Below the pieces are notes generated by a model that saw only the letters and a list, made by a program, of their open reading frames with translations, searched no databases and was not told where the DNA came from. A DNA stretch of 64,000 nucleotides from Dyadobacter sandarakinus (GTDB lineage: Bacteria > Bacteroidota > Bacteroidia > Cytophagales > Spirosomataceae): the NCBI RefSeq assembly GCF_016894445.1, contig NZ_CP056775.1:496001-560000 (forward strand), in the 5' to 3' direction. Shown here piece after piece: positions 28,843-36,879 of the stretch. The translations under genes and the position numbers were made by a program. Positions within the stretch are counted from its first letter, which is position 1, and every line of letters begins with the position of its first letter.

Positions 28843-28973
28843 GACATACAAAATGAATAACTGTTAAATGCGGCAATTTCTGAAAGCCAGGCATGCTGCA
28901 ACTGAAATGTTGCGCTTTAATCAAAGTCTGGCCTTTCCGGTAATTTCGGACTGCCATAAAGAGGCCAGTGCGT

Positions 28974-30008
28974 TCAGGAAGCACTGTTGACCAATGGAAT
29001 AACTTTGGTGCCGATCAGTTCAATTGCTTGCATGAGCTGCTGATGAGAGAGGCCTGCATTATCCATTTGAAAAGTAAAACGGTCGACGCCTCCCAATGCT
29101 TTGCTGTGCCGCAGCAGCTTTTCTGCAACCCGCTCGGGCCCGCCCACTACCAGTACACCTCTTGGCGCAATAAGTGCATCGAATTGATTTTTTGTTACCG
29201 GCGGCCACCCGCGTTCCCTGCCCAGTTTGGTCCAGAGCTCGGCATAGCCGGGATAATATTCACTTACTGCCAGCTCATCGGTGGCTGCAACATAGCCCGG
29301 TGAATGCAGTCCTACGGTTAGTTGGTCCGGGGTAAACCCTGCCCGTTGTCCTTCCTGGCGGTACAAGTCTATCAAAGGGCGGAAACGTTCTGTTTCGCCC
29401 CCGATGATTGCTACCATCAATGGCAAGCCCAACCTTCCGGCTCTTGCAAACGACTCAGGCGTACCGCCCACGCCGAGCCATACGGGCAGCTTTTCCTGAA
29501 ATGCGCGCGGATAAACGGGTTGGTTCTTCAACTCCGGTCTGAATTTGCCTGACCAGGTGACAAATTCCTGGTCGCGGATTTTCAGCAGCAGGTCGAGTTT
29601 TTCCTTGAAAAGCGCATCGTAATCATTCAGGTTAAAACCAAACAGCGGATACGCGTCGATAGCCGATCCGCGGCCAACCACCAGCTCGGCGCGGCCTTTT
29701 GATATCAAATCCAGCGTGGCAAAGTTCTGGTACACCCGTACCGGGTCGGAGGTGCTCAGCACACTCACAGCACTTGCCAGCCGGATTTGCTTCGTCCGGG
29801 CCGCCGCGGCCGACAATATCACTGCCGGGGCCGAATCGAGAAACTCCTTTTTATGATGTTCGCCAATACCGAATACATGCAGACCGGCTTCGTCCGCCTG
29901 AGTTATGCGGTCCAGCAGCTGCTCCATGGCATCAACACTGCTGAGAACATTACTGCCGTACATGGCAGATGCAAAACTATCAATTCCTATTTCCATTGAT
30001 CCAGTCAT
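28974..30008 (-). CDS. LLM-class flavin-dependent oxidoreductase
   Basis: 344 residues; ATG at 29996 (MEIGIDSF) is an alternative start because the strand begins at the second methionine in many relatives. Bacterial luciferase-like TIM barrel: FGIGEHH near the N-terminus, AVSVLSTSDPVRVYQNFATLD, GRAELVVGRGSAIDAYPLFG, and a C-terminal PERVAEKLLRH. These enzymes use reduced FMN and oxygen to oxidise diverse substrates, including sulfonates. The substrate is not determinable. It converges on the SusCD operon; the sulfur theme there makes a desulfonation role conceivable but unproven. Downstream member of a minus-strand group of small enzymes. Confidence 0.9.
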   Translation of the reverse strand: MTGSMEIGIDSFASAMYGSNVLSSVDAMEQLLDRITQADEAGLHVFGIGEHHKKEFLDSAPAVILSAAAARTKQIRLASAVSVLSTSDPVRVYQNFATLDLISKGRAELVVGRGSAIDAYPLFGFNLNDYDALFKEKLDLLLKIRDQEFVTWSGKFRPELKNQPVYPRAFQEKLPVWLGVGGTPESFARAGRLGLPLMVAIIGGETERFRPLIDLYRQEGQRAGFTPDQLTVGLHSPGYVAATDELAVSEYYPGYAELWTKLGRERGWPPVTKNQFDALIAPRGVLVVGGPERVAEKLLRHSKALGGVDRFTFQMDNAGLSHQQLMQAIELIGTKVIPLVNSAS

Positions 30009-30062
30009 TTATCTGGCTGAGGCCATTTGTAATTTTCATTTTAAATGCAAAAGATAAGCAGC

Positions 30063-30428
30063 TTACACGGTTGCAGGCTCCATCATCACATACAAGTGGG
30101 CAGCTTTTCCCTGCTCGATGATAAAAAAGTCCATACTGTTCATGATGATCTGGTTATCCTTTGTACCGATGTGTCCGTAAAGGCGGGCACCGTTTTGAGT
30201 AAAATCAATGGGCCTGGCTGCGCTGAAATAAAAGTCAGGATCCTGCGCATGCAGCGTCCCGATCAGGTCTGAAATTTCGGCCAGACTTTGAAAAACGGAA
30301 CCGGAGTCATACATTTTTATATCTTCTGCATATATGCTTCTCAAAAGGTGATCCCTTTTTTCACGGTCTCTTTCGTTCCAGGCGGCAACATGATTTTCCT
30401 GGAATGTTTTAAAAAATTGCGCGTCCAT
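30063..30428 (-). CDS. NTF2/SnoaL-like protein
   Basis: 121 residues with the NTF2-like pattern: N-terminal helix with HVAAWNERDREKR, IYAEDIKMYDSG, an SLAEISDLIGTL helix, then beta strands with DFTQNGARLYGHIG and a closing strand. The fold forms a cone-shaped pocket used by isomerases, hydrolases and ligand-binding proteins. No catalytic residues are assignable. It is between the LLM oxidoreductase (54 bp) and a GNAT-like gene (17 bp), probably co-transcribed. Cytoplasmic. Confidence 0.82.
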   Translation of the reverse strand: MDAQFFKTFQENHVAAWNERDREKRDHLLRSIYAEDIKMYDSGSVFQSLAEISDLIGTLHAQDPDFYFSAARPIDFTQNGARLYGHIGTKDNQIIMNSMDFFIIEQGKAAHLYVMMEPATV

Positions 30429-30445
30429 TGTCGGAGGTTTTCAGG

Positions 30446-30727
30446 TTAAATTAAAACGTCTTTAAACTCGGGTGTTTTTGTAAAGATGGCGGATGCAAAA
30501 GGGCAGAGTGGTAATATCCTGATTTCTTTTTCCCTTGCAAAAAGCACAGCCTGATGTACCAGCTGCTTACCCACATTTTTGCCTTGTAATGATGCATCTA
30601 CCACGGTATGATCGATGATTATTTTATGAGGCCCTGCCCAGACAAATGTCATTTCAGCCACAACTTTTCCATCACTTTCGATAAAGAAGCGGCCCTTTTT
30701 GCCGTCTTCGTTTAATTGTATATCCAT
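30446..30727 (-). CDS. GNAT-type N-acetyltransferase, YidJ/YjdJ-like
   Basis: 93 residues, the short form of the GNAT fold (Gcn5-related, acetyltransferase-2-type). The acetyl-CoA loop is seen as VVDASLQGKNVGKQLV (Q/RxxGxG/A pattern with GKNVGKQ), followed by the typical ILPLCPFASAIF segment. Such small enzymes acetylate unknown small molecules or proteins; many are uncharacterised. It lies 17 bp upstream of the NTF2-like gene on the same strand, suggesting one transcript. Cytoplasmic. Confidence 0.86.
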   Translation of the reverse strand: MDIQLNEDGKKGRFFIESDGKVVAEMTFVWAGPHKIIIDHTVVDASLQGKNVGKQLVHQAVLFAREKEIRILPLCPFASAIFTKTPEFKDVLI

Positions 30728-30832
30728 CTGTATGATTTAGTTATCAGGCATTTTTGCACTGCACGATGCCGGGTAATGCCGTATCAGGCTAGTTTTATGA
30801 ATTAAAATCCTGACTCTTTCTGTGGTAAAATA

Positions 30833-31816
30833 TTAAGGACGAAGCACAACAGAGCCCGTCGTGCGGCTTGCTTCCAGGTCATCGTGTGCCCTGGAAACTT
30901 CGGATAATGCGTAAATGGCGGGTTTGATGTCCCCGAGTATACCCGTGCGGACAGCTTCAAACAATTCATCCACAGCAACATTTACATGCTGCTTGTCCGG
31001 CAGGTACTGGCCCAGGGACGGACGCACAAGGCTGATATTCCTGGACGCCAGAAAATCAGTATCGATCTTCGGCGAACCCGATGCATTTCCGTAAAGAACA
31101 ATGCTGCCGCTGCTTTTTACCAGGGGCGCTGACTTGCTGAATGTAGCTTTTCCGACACCGTCAAAAACTGCATGCACACCGGTTCCGTGGGTGAATGCAT
31201 GGACCTGCTCCGCGATATTCTCCGAATCCAGGGCGATCACCAGATCGGTTCCCTGACTTTCAGCGAGCACTTTCTTGGAGGCATTTCCTACTGTTCCAAT
31301 TACGGTTGCACCCAGTGACTTTGCCCATCGGCTCACCAGTGAACCCACGCCGCCTACTGCTGCATGTACCAGCACCACGTCACCAGCCTGCACAGGATAA
31401 GCCTGTTTTACAAGCATGCGGGCAGTCAGCCCTTTGGCCATCAATGCCGCTGCCTGATCGAAAGAAATATCCTGTGGAAGCCTGATCAGTTCATCTTTAT
31501 GGATCAGCCGTCTTTCTGCGTAAGCGCCCAGTGAAAAATAGTAGCCTACCCGGTCGCCTAGCGCCCATTCACCGGCATGGGGCCCGACTGCTTCCACGAC
31601 GCCCGCAGCTTCGACCCCAATGGTGGCGGGAAATTGCTTCAATGGAAAAGACCCGTTCCGGAACATCACATCCACGAAGTTCAGCGCAATGGCATGCTGC
31701 CTGATTAGAACCTGATTGTTTCCGGGGGTACCGACAAACTCATTTGTATATTCCAGAACCGAAGGCGGTCCTTGCTTGCTGATATGGACTACGCCGCTTT
31801 TCTCTGATGCTTCCAT
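30833..31816 (-). CDS. NADPH:quinone oxidoreductase-like (MDR superfamily)
   Basis: 327 residues, the usual length of quinone reductases of the medium-chain dehydrogenase family. GroES-like N-domain with LNFVDVMFRNGSFPL and GVEAAGVVEAVG, then a Rossmann domain with nucleotide-binding AAVGGVGSLVSRWAK. No zinc-binding cysteines, so it is the zinc-free quinone reductase type. It reduces quinones or other carbonyls with NADPH. It is divergent from a Crp/Fnr regulator across a 199-bp gap with an Fnr/FixK-like palindrome, a common regulator-target arrangement. Cytoplasmic. Confidence 0.92.
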   Translation of the reverse strand: MEASEKSGVVHISKQGPPSVLEYTNEFVGTPGNNQVLIRQHAIALNFVDVMFRNGSFPLKQFPATIGVEAAGVVEAVGPHAGEWALGDRVGYYFSLGAYAERRLIHKDELIRLPQDISFDQAAALMAKGLTARMLVKQAYPVQAGDVVLVHAAVGGVGSLVSRWAKSLGATVIGTVGNASKKVLAESQGTDLVIALDSENIAEQVHAFTHGTGVHAVFDGVGKATFSKSAPLVKSSGSIVLYGNASGSPKIDTDFLASRNISLVRPSLGQYLPDKQHVNVAVDELFEAVRTGILGDIKPAIYALSEVSRAHDDLEASRTTGSVVLRP

Positions 31817-31894
31817 GTTTTTTTGTTATTGATTGGACGGAACAAAGTTGCGGCGATCTTGCTGCGCCTGCATTGACAAAAGCAGTAGATTTGC

Positions 31895-31910
31895 CTTGAC
31901 ATTTGTCAAG
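31895..31910. promoter_or_regulatory. Fnr/FixK-like palindromic operator
   Basis: CTTGACATTTGTCAAG is a 7-bp inverted repeat with a 2-bp centre and contains TTGAC-N4-GTCAA, the form bound by FixK/Fnr-type regulators. It lies 85 bp upstream of the quinone oxidoreductase start and 105 bp upstream of the divergent Crp/Fnr gene; a half-site TTGACA occurs at about 31873. It is the likely binding site of the product at 32.0 kb. Confidence 0.62.
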
Positions 31911-32015
31911 AGCATGCATGGTTTACGATCATCGAAACCGATGCATGCCGGCGTAAGAATTCGCTTTTAAAGGGAAGCACCGGCTTTCCAATTTTGATGC
32001 ATACAACCGCTGTTT

Positions 32016-32603
32016 ATGATATACACGGCACTTTTTGAATACATTGAATCCAAATCAGCGCTGAAACTGAGCAGCCTGGAAGAGGAGGAGGTAAGGAAAG
32101 CATTTAAAGAAAAACACCTCAGAAAGCGGCAGTATCTTTTGCAGGAAGGCGATGTGTGTAAACACATGGCGTTTATTGTCAAAGGCGCAGGGAGGATGTA
32201 CGCCATAAAAGAAAACAGCCACGAGACGGTTATTCGCCTGGCTATTGAATCGTGGTGGCTGGGTGATTACGAAAGCTATAATTTACAGACGCCCTCGCAG
32301 TACTACATTGAAATGACTGAAGATTCGGATGTGCTGCTGGTAACCAGGGAAAGTATGCTGGAACTGACAAAAACGGTCCCGGCAGTGGATCTGATGATCA
32401 GGGAAATAGACCGGAAAGGCACCATTGCCACGCAAAAGCGGATCCATTCGTCCATCAGTCTTGACGCAGAAGAGCGTTATGAGCAAATTGTAAAAACATA
32501 TCCAGACTTTATCAAGCGCTTTCCCCAAAGTATGATTGCCTCTTACTTGGGCATTTCAGCCGAAACGCTGAGCAGAATCAGGAAAAAGACGATGTACAGG
32601 TAA
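32016..32603 (+). CDS. Crp/Fnr-family transcriptional regulator
   Basis: 195 residues. The N-terminal cyclic-nucleotide-binding-like beta-roll (about 15-125) has KRQYLLQEGDVCKHMAFIVKG; the C-terminal helix-turn-helix includes QSMIASYLGISAETLSRIRKK. No Fe-S cysteine set like that of Fnr is apparent, so the signal is unknown. Divergent from the quinone oxidoreductase, with a TTGAC-N4-GTCAA palindrome between them. In Bacteroidota such pairs usually mean the regulator controls the reductase. Cytoplasmic DNA-binding protein. Confidence 0.93.
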   Translation: MIYTALFEYIESKSALKLSSLEEEEVRKAFKEKHLRKRQYLLQEGDVCKHMAFIVKGAGRMYAIKENSHETVIRLAIESWWLGDYESYNLQTPSQYYIEMTEDSDVLLVTRESMLELTKTVPAVDLMIREIDRKGTIATQKRIHSSISLDAEERYEQIVKTYPDFIKRFPQSMIASYLGISAETLSRIRKKTMYR

Positions 32604-32733
32604 GCCGGAGGACTTTTCTATCCTGGCTGCCTGCATTGTTGATGAGGAGGTTTAAAAACGACCGCGCCGATTTGACAGGAGTTGAGGGGTAGGATGGAAA
32701 GGGATTGGGGTAGGTTATGCCTGATCTTACTAA

Positions 32734-33771
32734 TTACCGTTGCCTATGATTCAGCTGCCCTTCAATCAGCCTTTTTTCTCGCTCAATCTCTGCAATCAAC
32801 TCTTCCTCAGTAGGCAGATAAAGCATATACTTGGTTGCAAATAACTGTTTGCTATCATTCAATATACTATACTTCACAACTGTTTCATCTTTATCAGTGC
32901 AAAGAATAATTCCGATTGTAGGATTATCATCCTCCTGCTTTTTCAGATCGTCGAACATGCGAATATACATATCCATTTGGCCGGTATCCTGGTGTGTTAA
33001 TTTGCCCGTTTTTAAATCAAAAAGCACAAAACATTTCAGAAGGTAATTATAGAAAACGAGGTCAATGTAAAAGTGACTTGTTTCAGTGCTGATCCTGAAT
33101 TGTCTTCCAACAAATGAAAATCCTTTTCCTAATTCAAGTAAAAATTGCTGCAAGTTTCCGATCAATGCTTTTTCAATATCCTGCTCCAATGCACTAATCG
33201 GTTGAGGGATATTAAGAAATTCAAAAACGTAAGGATCTTTAATAAAATCCTGGGCAAAGATCTTGTCGAAATTGTGATCCTGAATGGACACGTCGGATTT
33301 GGTTTGAGAAGAAAGCAAACGCTGGTAATAGGAGGAATTGATATTGCGCTCCAATGTTCGCGTGCTCCACATTTGCTCCGCGCATTCTTTGAGGTAATAA
33401 GCTCTGGCTTCCGAATTTTCCATCCTCATAATGAGCCGATTGTGGCTCCAAGACAATTTGCTACACACTGCGTAGCAAATTGATTCATCAGGATAAGTAA
33501 GATAAAATTGCCTGAAATTGCGAATGTTAGCGTAAGAAAAACCTTTGCCCAGTTCAGCAGTGAGCGCAATGGAAAGTGTTTTCAAAATCGACTCGCCATA
33601 CGCAGCTTTTAGTTCACCATGCTGCTCTTCCTGCACTATTCTCCTTCCCATTCGCCAATAGGCAATCACCATTTCACTATTTACCGAACGATAAGCATTC
33701 TGCCTGGCTAGCTGTAAAATTTGTACAACATCCTGAATCAAAGATGTTGTCGAAATATCAGATTCATTCAT
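32734..33771 (-). CDS. DUF1016 (YhcG-type) PDDEXK nuclease
   Basis: 345 residues. The N-terminal half is the DUF1016 winged-helix domain (YWRMGRRIVQEEQ, YANIRNFRQFYLTYP); the C-terminal half is a PDDEXK nuclease with FYIDLVFYNY and LFDLKTGKLTHQDTGQMDMY, in which Asp and Asp-Leu-Lys form the metal/catalytic set. Members cleave DNA and occur near restriction or anti-phage genes or with small regulators. It is the second gene of a minus-strand pair with an XRE regulator 43 bp upstream. The two are AT-richer than the surroundings, consistent with transfer. Cytoplasmic. Confidence 0.93.
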   Translation of the reverse strand: MNESDISTTSLIQDVVQILQLARQNAYRSVNSEMVIAYWRMGRRIVQEEQHGELKAAYGESILKTLSIALTAELGKGFSYANIRNFRQFYLTYPDESICYAVCSKLSWSHNRLIMRMENSEARAYYLKECAEQMWSTRTLERNINSSYYQRLLSSQTKSDVSIQDHNFDKIFAQDFIKDPYVFEFLNIPQPISALEQDIEKALIGNLQQFLLELGKGFSFVGRQFRISTETSHFYIDLVFYNYLLKCFVLFDLKTGKLTHQDTGQMDMYIRMFDDLKKQEDDNPTIGIILCTDKDETVVKYSILNDSKQLFATKYMLYLPTEEELIAEIEREKRLIEGQLNHRQR

Positions 33772-33814
33772 TAGTGTGGTGGTTGAAATATTTTAAAACA
33801 AAGTGGAGACCGGC

Positions 33815-34240
33815 TTACGATTTATTGCCAATCAATTTCTCCAGCATCCTGATCGTATCATCTTTTGTTTTCAATAATTCTGCATGCAAACGTTTATTTT
33901 CTTCCATTGCTTCGACCCATTTTTCCATTGCATTGAAATTGTAAACAGGCTGCAAATTCCCGCCACTGGATTGATCATTGAATGTATTGGAGATGATATT
34001 AATGGCTTGATCCTCATCAAAATTCCGAATAGCCTCAGCAGGTATTTTCAAAATAGCAGCAACTTGTTCCAAAATATTTGCATCGATCTTTTCTTTCTGT
34101 TCCAGTAGGGAGATTTTCTGCTGGTTCCAGTCTTCGCCAAGCTCGAATGCGAGCGCGTCTTGCTTAATGGAAAGCATTTCGCGAAAACGCTTCAAATTGC
34201 GGCCTTCATGGATCTTTGGATTAGAGGTAGTATGTGCCAT
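33815..34240 (-). CDS. XRE-type helix-turn-helix regulator with C-terminal coiled coil
   Basis: 141 residues. The HTH lies at about residues 12-68: RFREMLSIKQDALAFEL then QQKISLLEQKEKI, the XRE form. A flexible middle is followed by a coiled coil from about 105 to 138 (EKWVEAMEENKRLHAELLKTK). The coiled coil may mediate dimerisation or contact with the nuclease downstream. It precedes the DUF1016 nuclease by 43 bp. Two copies of TAAGTTACCGG at 34299-34330, upstream of its start, are likely its operators, suggesting autoregulation of a toxin/defence-like module. Confidence 0.85.
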   Translation of the reverse strand: MAHTTSNPKIHEGRNLKRFREMLSIKQDALAFELGEDWNQQKISLLEQKEKIDANILEQVAAILKIPAEAIRNFDEDQAINIISNTFNDQSSGGNLQPVYNFNAMEKWVEAMEENKRLHAELLKTKDDTIRMLEKLIGNKS

Positions 34241-34298
34241 GCGGAAAGGTGTCTGGTTAAAAAGGCAATTTATGTAAATCTGCCGGGAAGTGTTCCGA

Positions 34299-34330
34299 TA
34301 AGTTACCGGTAATGCTATGTAAGTTACCGG
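34299..34330. promoter_or_regulatory. paired direct repeats upstream of XRE gene
   Basis: TAAGTTACCGG occurs at 34299-34309 and again at 34320-34330, start to start 21 bp (two helical turns), 59-90 bp upstream of the XRE start on the minus strand. The spacing suits a dimer or two dimers on one face of DNA. Probably operators of the XRE/DUF1016 pair. Confidence 0.55.
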
Positions 34331-34370
34331 GCGACCCGGTCGTTCACTGCCCTCTTTTCATTGCTGCAGA

Positions 34371-34964
34371 CTACATCTCTTTTTGCGATGGTGCACTACG
34401 CGCGACCTGCTCCAATAGTTGCTGCAGTTCCTCCTGAAGATCAATTCCCTTGTTGGCATTGTACCAGACTTGTATCGCGGCAGCCACCTGCTCGAAAGGT
34501 GCATTTTCAGCCGATAGCTGGCTGTGCATTTTCTGACAGTCAGCCGGCCGCGGTCCCCAGGTAGCAAGCGTTTTCCCGCCGGCATCACTGATAATCAGTT
34601 TGGGGATCGATTTGGATCCATGCGTTAAAAAGTGCTGGATCCTGAATGGCTCGCTGTCCCTCAGCTCGTAAGTGATGGTGATCAGGGGATTATTCCGGGC
34701 GGCCATTTCCAGAAATGGCACATTGTGCGCCGCATCCCCGCACCAGGGCTCTGTGATGATCGTCCAGGTTTGCATTTGATTGAGGCGCCCGATCGTATCC
34801 GAAAGCCCGGGCAGCAGCCGGCCCACTTTCAGCCAGCGGTTCATCCGCTGCCAGTTCAGCCGGGTATATTCAAAATATTTAGGATTGTCATACGGTGGTG
34901 CCTGAGCGTCAATGTTTTGATCTACTATGCTTTTGAATAACTGCGAGTATTCCTGAAATGTCAT
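34371..34964 (-). CDS. thioredoxin-like protein (Thioredoxin_9-type, WCGD motif)
   Basis: 197 residues. A helical N-terminus (YSQLFKSIVDQ, RLNWQRMNRWLKV) is followed by a thioredoxin fold with TEPWCGDAAHNVPF in place of the CxxC site: only one Cys is present. The cis-Pro is in KSIPKLIISD. With a single Cys it may form mixed disulfides or bind rather than cycle. It is 24 bp downstream of the DsbA/YjbH-like gene on the same strand, so the two form the thiol end of the 35-39 kb cluster. Cytoplasmic (no signal peptide). Confidence 0.88.
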   Translation of the reverse strand: MTFQEYSQLFKSIVDQNIDAQAPPYDNPKYFEYTRLNWQRMNRWLKVGRLLPGLSDTIGRLNQMQTWTIITEPWCGDAAHNVPFLEMAARNNPLITITYELRDSEPFRIQHFLTHGSKSIPKLIISDAGGKTLATWGPRPADCQKMHSQLSAENAPFEQVAAAIQVWYNANKGIDLQEELQQLLEQVARSAPSQKEM

Positions 34965-34988
34965 GAGTAAGTTTTAAAAAGTTGCCGG

Positions 34989-35795
34989 TTATTGGATCAA
35001 GCGCCAAATAGAGCCATTTTTACTTGTCAATTCACTTAAATACCCGGATCTAACCAGTTCGCGCAGCACTTCTTCCGCCTGCTCGCGTGGCGTTTGCGAA
35101 AGCTCCGCGAACTCACGGGCAGTCAGTGTGGCGTACTTTGCAAATAGTTCTTTCCAATCCGGATGAATGTCCTTTTTGGATGCATCCGACAGCTGTTTCA
35201 GTAAGGCAGCCTCGTAGGTAGCATAGGGTTTGGTGCCGTAAACCTTTTCCTGTACACCCTGTGCATTCATAAAAAACAGGGTAGGAAAGCCCCTCACACC
35301 AAGTTGCGAACCTGATGCAAGATCCTGTTTGAACAATTCTTTCGCATTCCCATTGAAATCCCTTTCAAGTGTTTCAACATCCAGACCCGCCTTTTTTGCA
35401 GCTGCGGCCAGGTTTTCCCACTTTTCAATGTTGACTTTTTCCATAAACACCATCTCCCGCAACGTGCGGAGGAAAAGAATGGCATTCTCCGGATCCTGCA
35501 ACTGTGCCGCCTTGAATGCAATCGAAGGCGGATAAGACGAGCTCAGCGGATCTTGCAGCCACACATCGCCGTCGATGGGCATATCATAATGCCTGCTCAC
35601 CTCGTCCCAATGGTGCGCAACGTCCGACGGTTTACTGATCCCGCCACTGTTATAGTTCCAATCGGGCAGCAGACCTCCCATGCGGTAATCAATTTCGAAA
35701 TGGTGCCCGTATTCCAGTTTCAGCCTGCGCAGCTGCGGTTCAATGCCCCAGCACGAGGAGCAGATCGGGTCGGTGAAATAAATGATTTTGACCAA
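34989..35795 (-). CDS. DsbA-family / YjbH (SpxH)-like thioredoxin-fold protein
   Basis: 268 residues if started at TTG 35795. The thioredoxin fold with inserted helices begins KIIYFTDPICSSCWGIEPQL with CSSC (Cys12 and Cys15), typical of the FrnE/YjbH group; RGFPTLFFMN holds the cis-Pro; the C-terminal 70 residues form a winged-helix-like tail. The same frame continues upstream through an amber TAG (35798-35796) into a further 36-codon segment from ATG 35906, so the current TTG start may be forced by a nonsense change. YjbH proteins present Spx to ClpXP; other members are oxidoreductases. It belongs to a minus-strand run beginning with MbnP/MbnH genes. Confidence 0.85.
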   Translation of the reverse strand: MVKIIYFTDPICSSCWGIEPQLRRLKLEYGHHFEIDYRMGGLLPDWNYNSGGISKPSDVAHHWDEVSRHYDMPIDGDVWLQDPLSSSYPPSIAFKAAQLQDPENAILFLRTLREMVFMEKVNIEKWENLAAAAKKAGLDVETLERDFNGNAKELFKQDLASGSQLGVRGFPTLFFMNAQGVQEKVYGTKPYATYEAALLKQLSDASKKDIHPDWKELFAKYATLTAREFAELSQTPREQAEEVLRELVRSGYLSELTSKNGSIWRLIQ

Positions 35796-35798
35796 CTA

Positions 35799-35906
35799 CT
35801 CGCTGGCAGCTGCGGTCTGTTCCGTTGCCGCCGGAGAAGCCTCGGGTATTTCACAAACACCGGATTCGATATCACATAAAAGCGGATTGTTGTTCGTCGT
35901 GTCCAT
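35799..35906 (-). CDS. 36-codon N-terminal segment, separated from DsbA-like gene by in-frame TAG
   Basis: ATG 35906-35904 opens MDTTNNNPLLCDIESGVCE and 17 more residues rich in Ala/Glu/Pro, then reads TAG at 35798-35796; the next codon in the same frame is the TTG that starts the DsbA-like frame. The CDxxxGVCE motif with two Cys looks like a real protein N-terminus, and I recall similar leader segments fused to the DsbA-like domain in Bacteroidota. The simplest reading is one gene (34989-35906) with a premature amber stop, alternatively a translated leader peptide or sequencing error. Confidence 0.6.
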
Positions 35907-35958
35907 TTGAGTTGTTGTTTATCGACTGTTGAATGCACCTTCCCGGATGAAGCCAAAC

Positions 35959-36867
35959 TCAGAATAAAAACCCGAGCTGCACCAGCACTCGCTCCTTGGC
36001 AACCACGTGACCCGACGCACTTTTCTGGGTAATTGGTTTTTGGGCATTGATACCCAGCGTCCATTTATCGGAAAAGAAAGTCACTCCCGCAGTACCATTC
36101 AGCAGCTTGCCGCCGGTAATGTCGAGGACTTCGCCGTGCTGTTTTCCATGGGCCGCATGCTCGCCGTAGATGCCCACACTGGGAGTAACGGAAAATTTAC
36201 CGATGGAAAAAGAGCGATAAAGCTCGATTGTGCCGAAAAGCTGGTCACCGAAACGATATCCCTGCGAATTGACGGTATTGAACTTCCTGGACACATTGGT
36301 GGCCAGGCCCCACTGACCCTTATTGATGGTATAAAAGGCATTGAGCAGGAAATCAGTGCTTCCGGTACCCAGCTGAAAATTGGCATTAGCTACTTCCAGC
36401 GTATTGTTTTCGTCAAACCGGAATTTACCTGTGGGCACCTTGATGCCGCCGCCAACCATCAGCGTGTGGTTGAATGCATGCGTATGTTCGCTGTCCATAA
36501 ATGTATTGAACAGGTTATAGTTAGCCAGAACCGTAATGTCGCTCAATCCACTTTGCTTTTTCACATCAGCCGATGTAAGCTGTCTGTCGGCCCTGAACGG
36601 GACAAATGCCATCACCTGAACCCTTTTGACCGGAAAAAAGCGGGCGTAAACTTCGCCTACATTGAAATGCTCTTCGGTCCTGAGCACCTTACTGGCAGGG
36701 TGGGTTACAAAATGCAGCCGCTGGTAGCGCACCCCGATCATGGATTTGTTGGATTGGGGCATCAGCCCGAAATAGGCCCCGCTGTTGGCACACCCGCAGA
36801 TATCGCAGGCCATTGTAGCACTCGCAGCAAACAGGCAGGCGAGCAGGAGTTTATATTTAAGTATCAT
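35959..36867 (-). CDS. outer-membrane beta-barrel protein with mature N-terminal CDICGC motif
   Basis: 302 residues. Signal peptide to about residue 20 (SATMA-C), after which the mature protein starts CDICGCANSGAYFG, a compact metal-ligand-like cysteine cluster. The rest alternates in the manner of a beta-barrel of the MetA/phenol-pathway transporter type and ends VLVQLGFLF with terminal Phe. Several His residues occur in loops (HTHAFNH, HAAHGKQHG), which would suit metal capture. The gene is 12 bp after the MbnH-like gene and follows MbnP, so it is likely the outer-membrane partner of that copper module. Confidence 0.85.
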   Translation of the reverse strand: MILKYKLLLACLFAASATMACDICGCANSGAYFGLMPQSNKSMIGVRYQRLHFVTHPASKVLRTEEHFNVGEVYARFFPVKRVQVMAFVPFRADRQLTSADVKKQSGLSDITVLANYNLFNTFMDSEHTHAFNHTLMVGGGIKVPTGKFRFDENNTLEVANANFQLGTGSTDFLLNAFYTINKGQWGLATNVSRKFNTVNSQGYRFGDQLFGTIELYRSFSIGKFSVTPSVGIYGEHAAHGKQHGEVLDITGGKLLNGTAGVTFFSDKWTLGINAQKPITQKSASGHVVAKERVLVQLGFLF

Positions 36868-36879
36868 GATAAAAATCGT

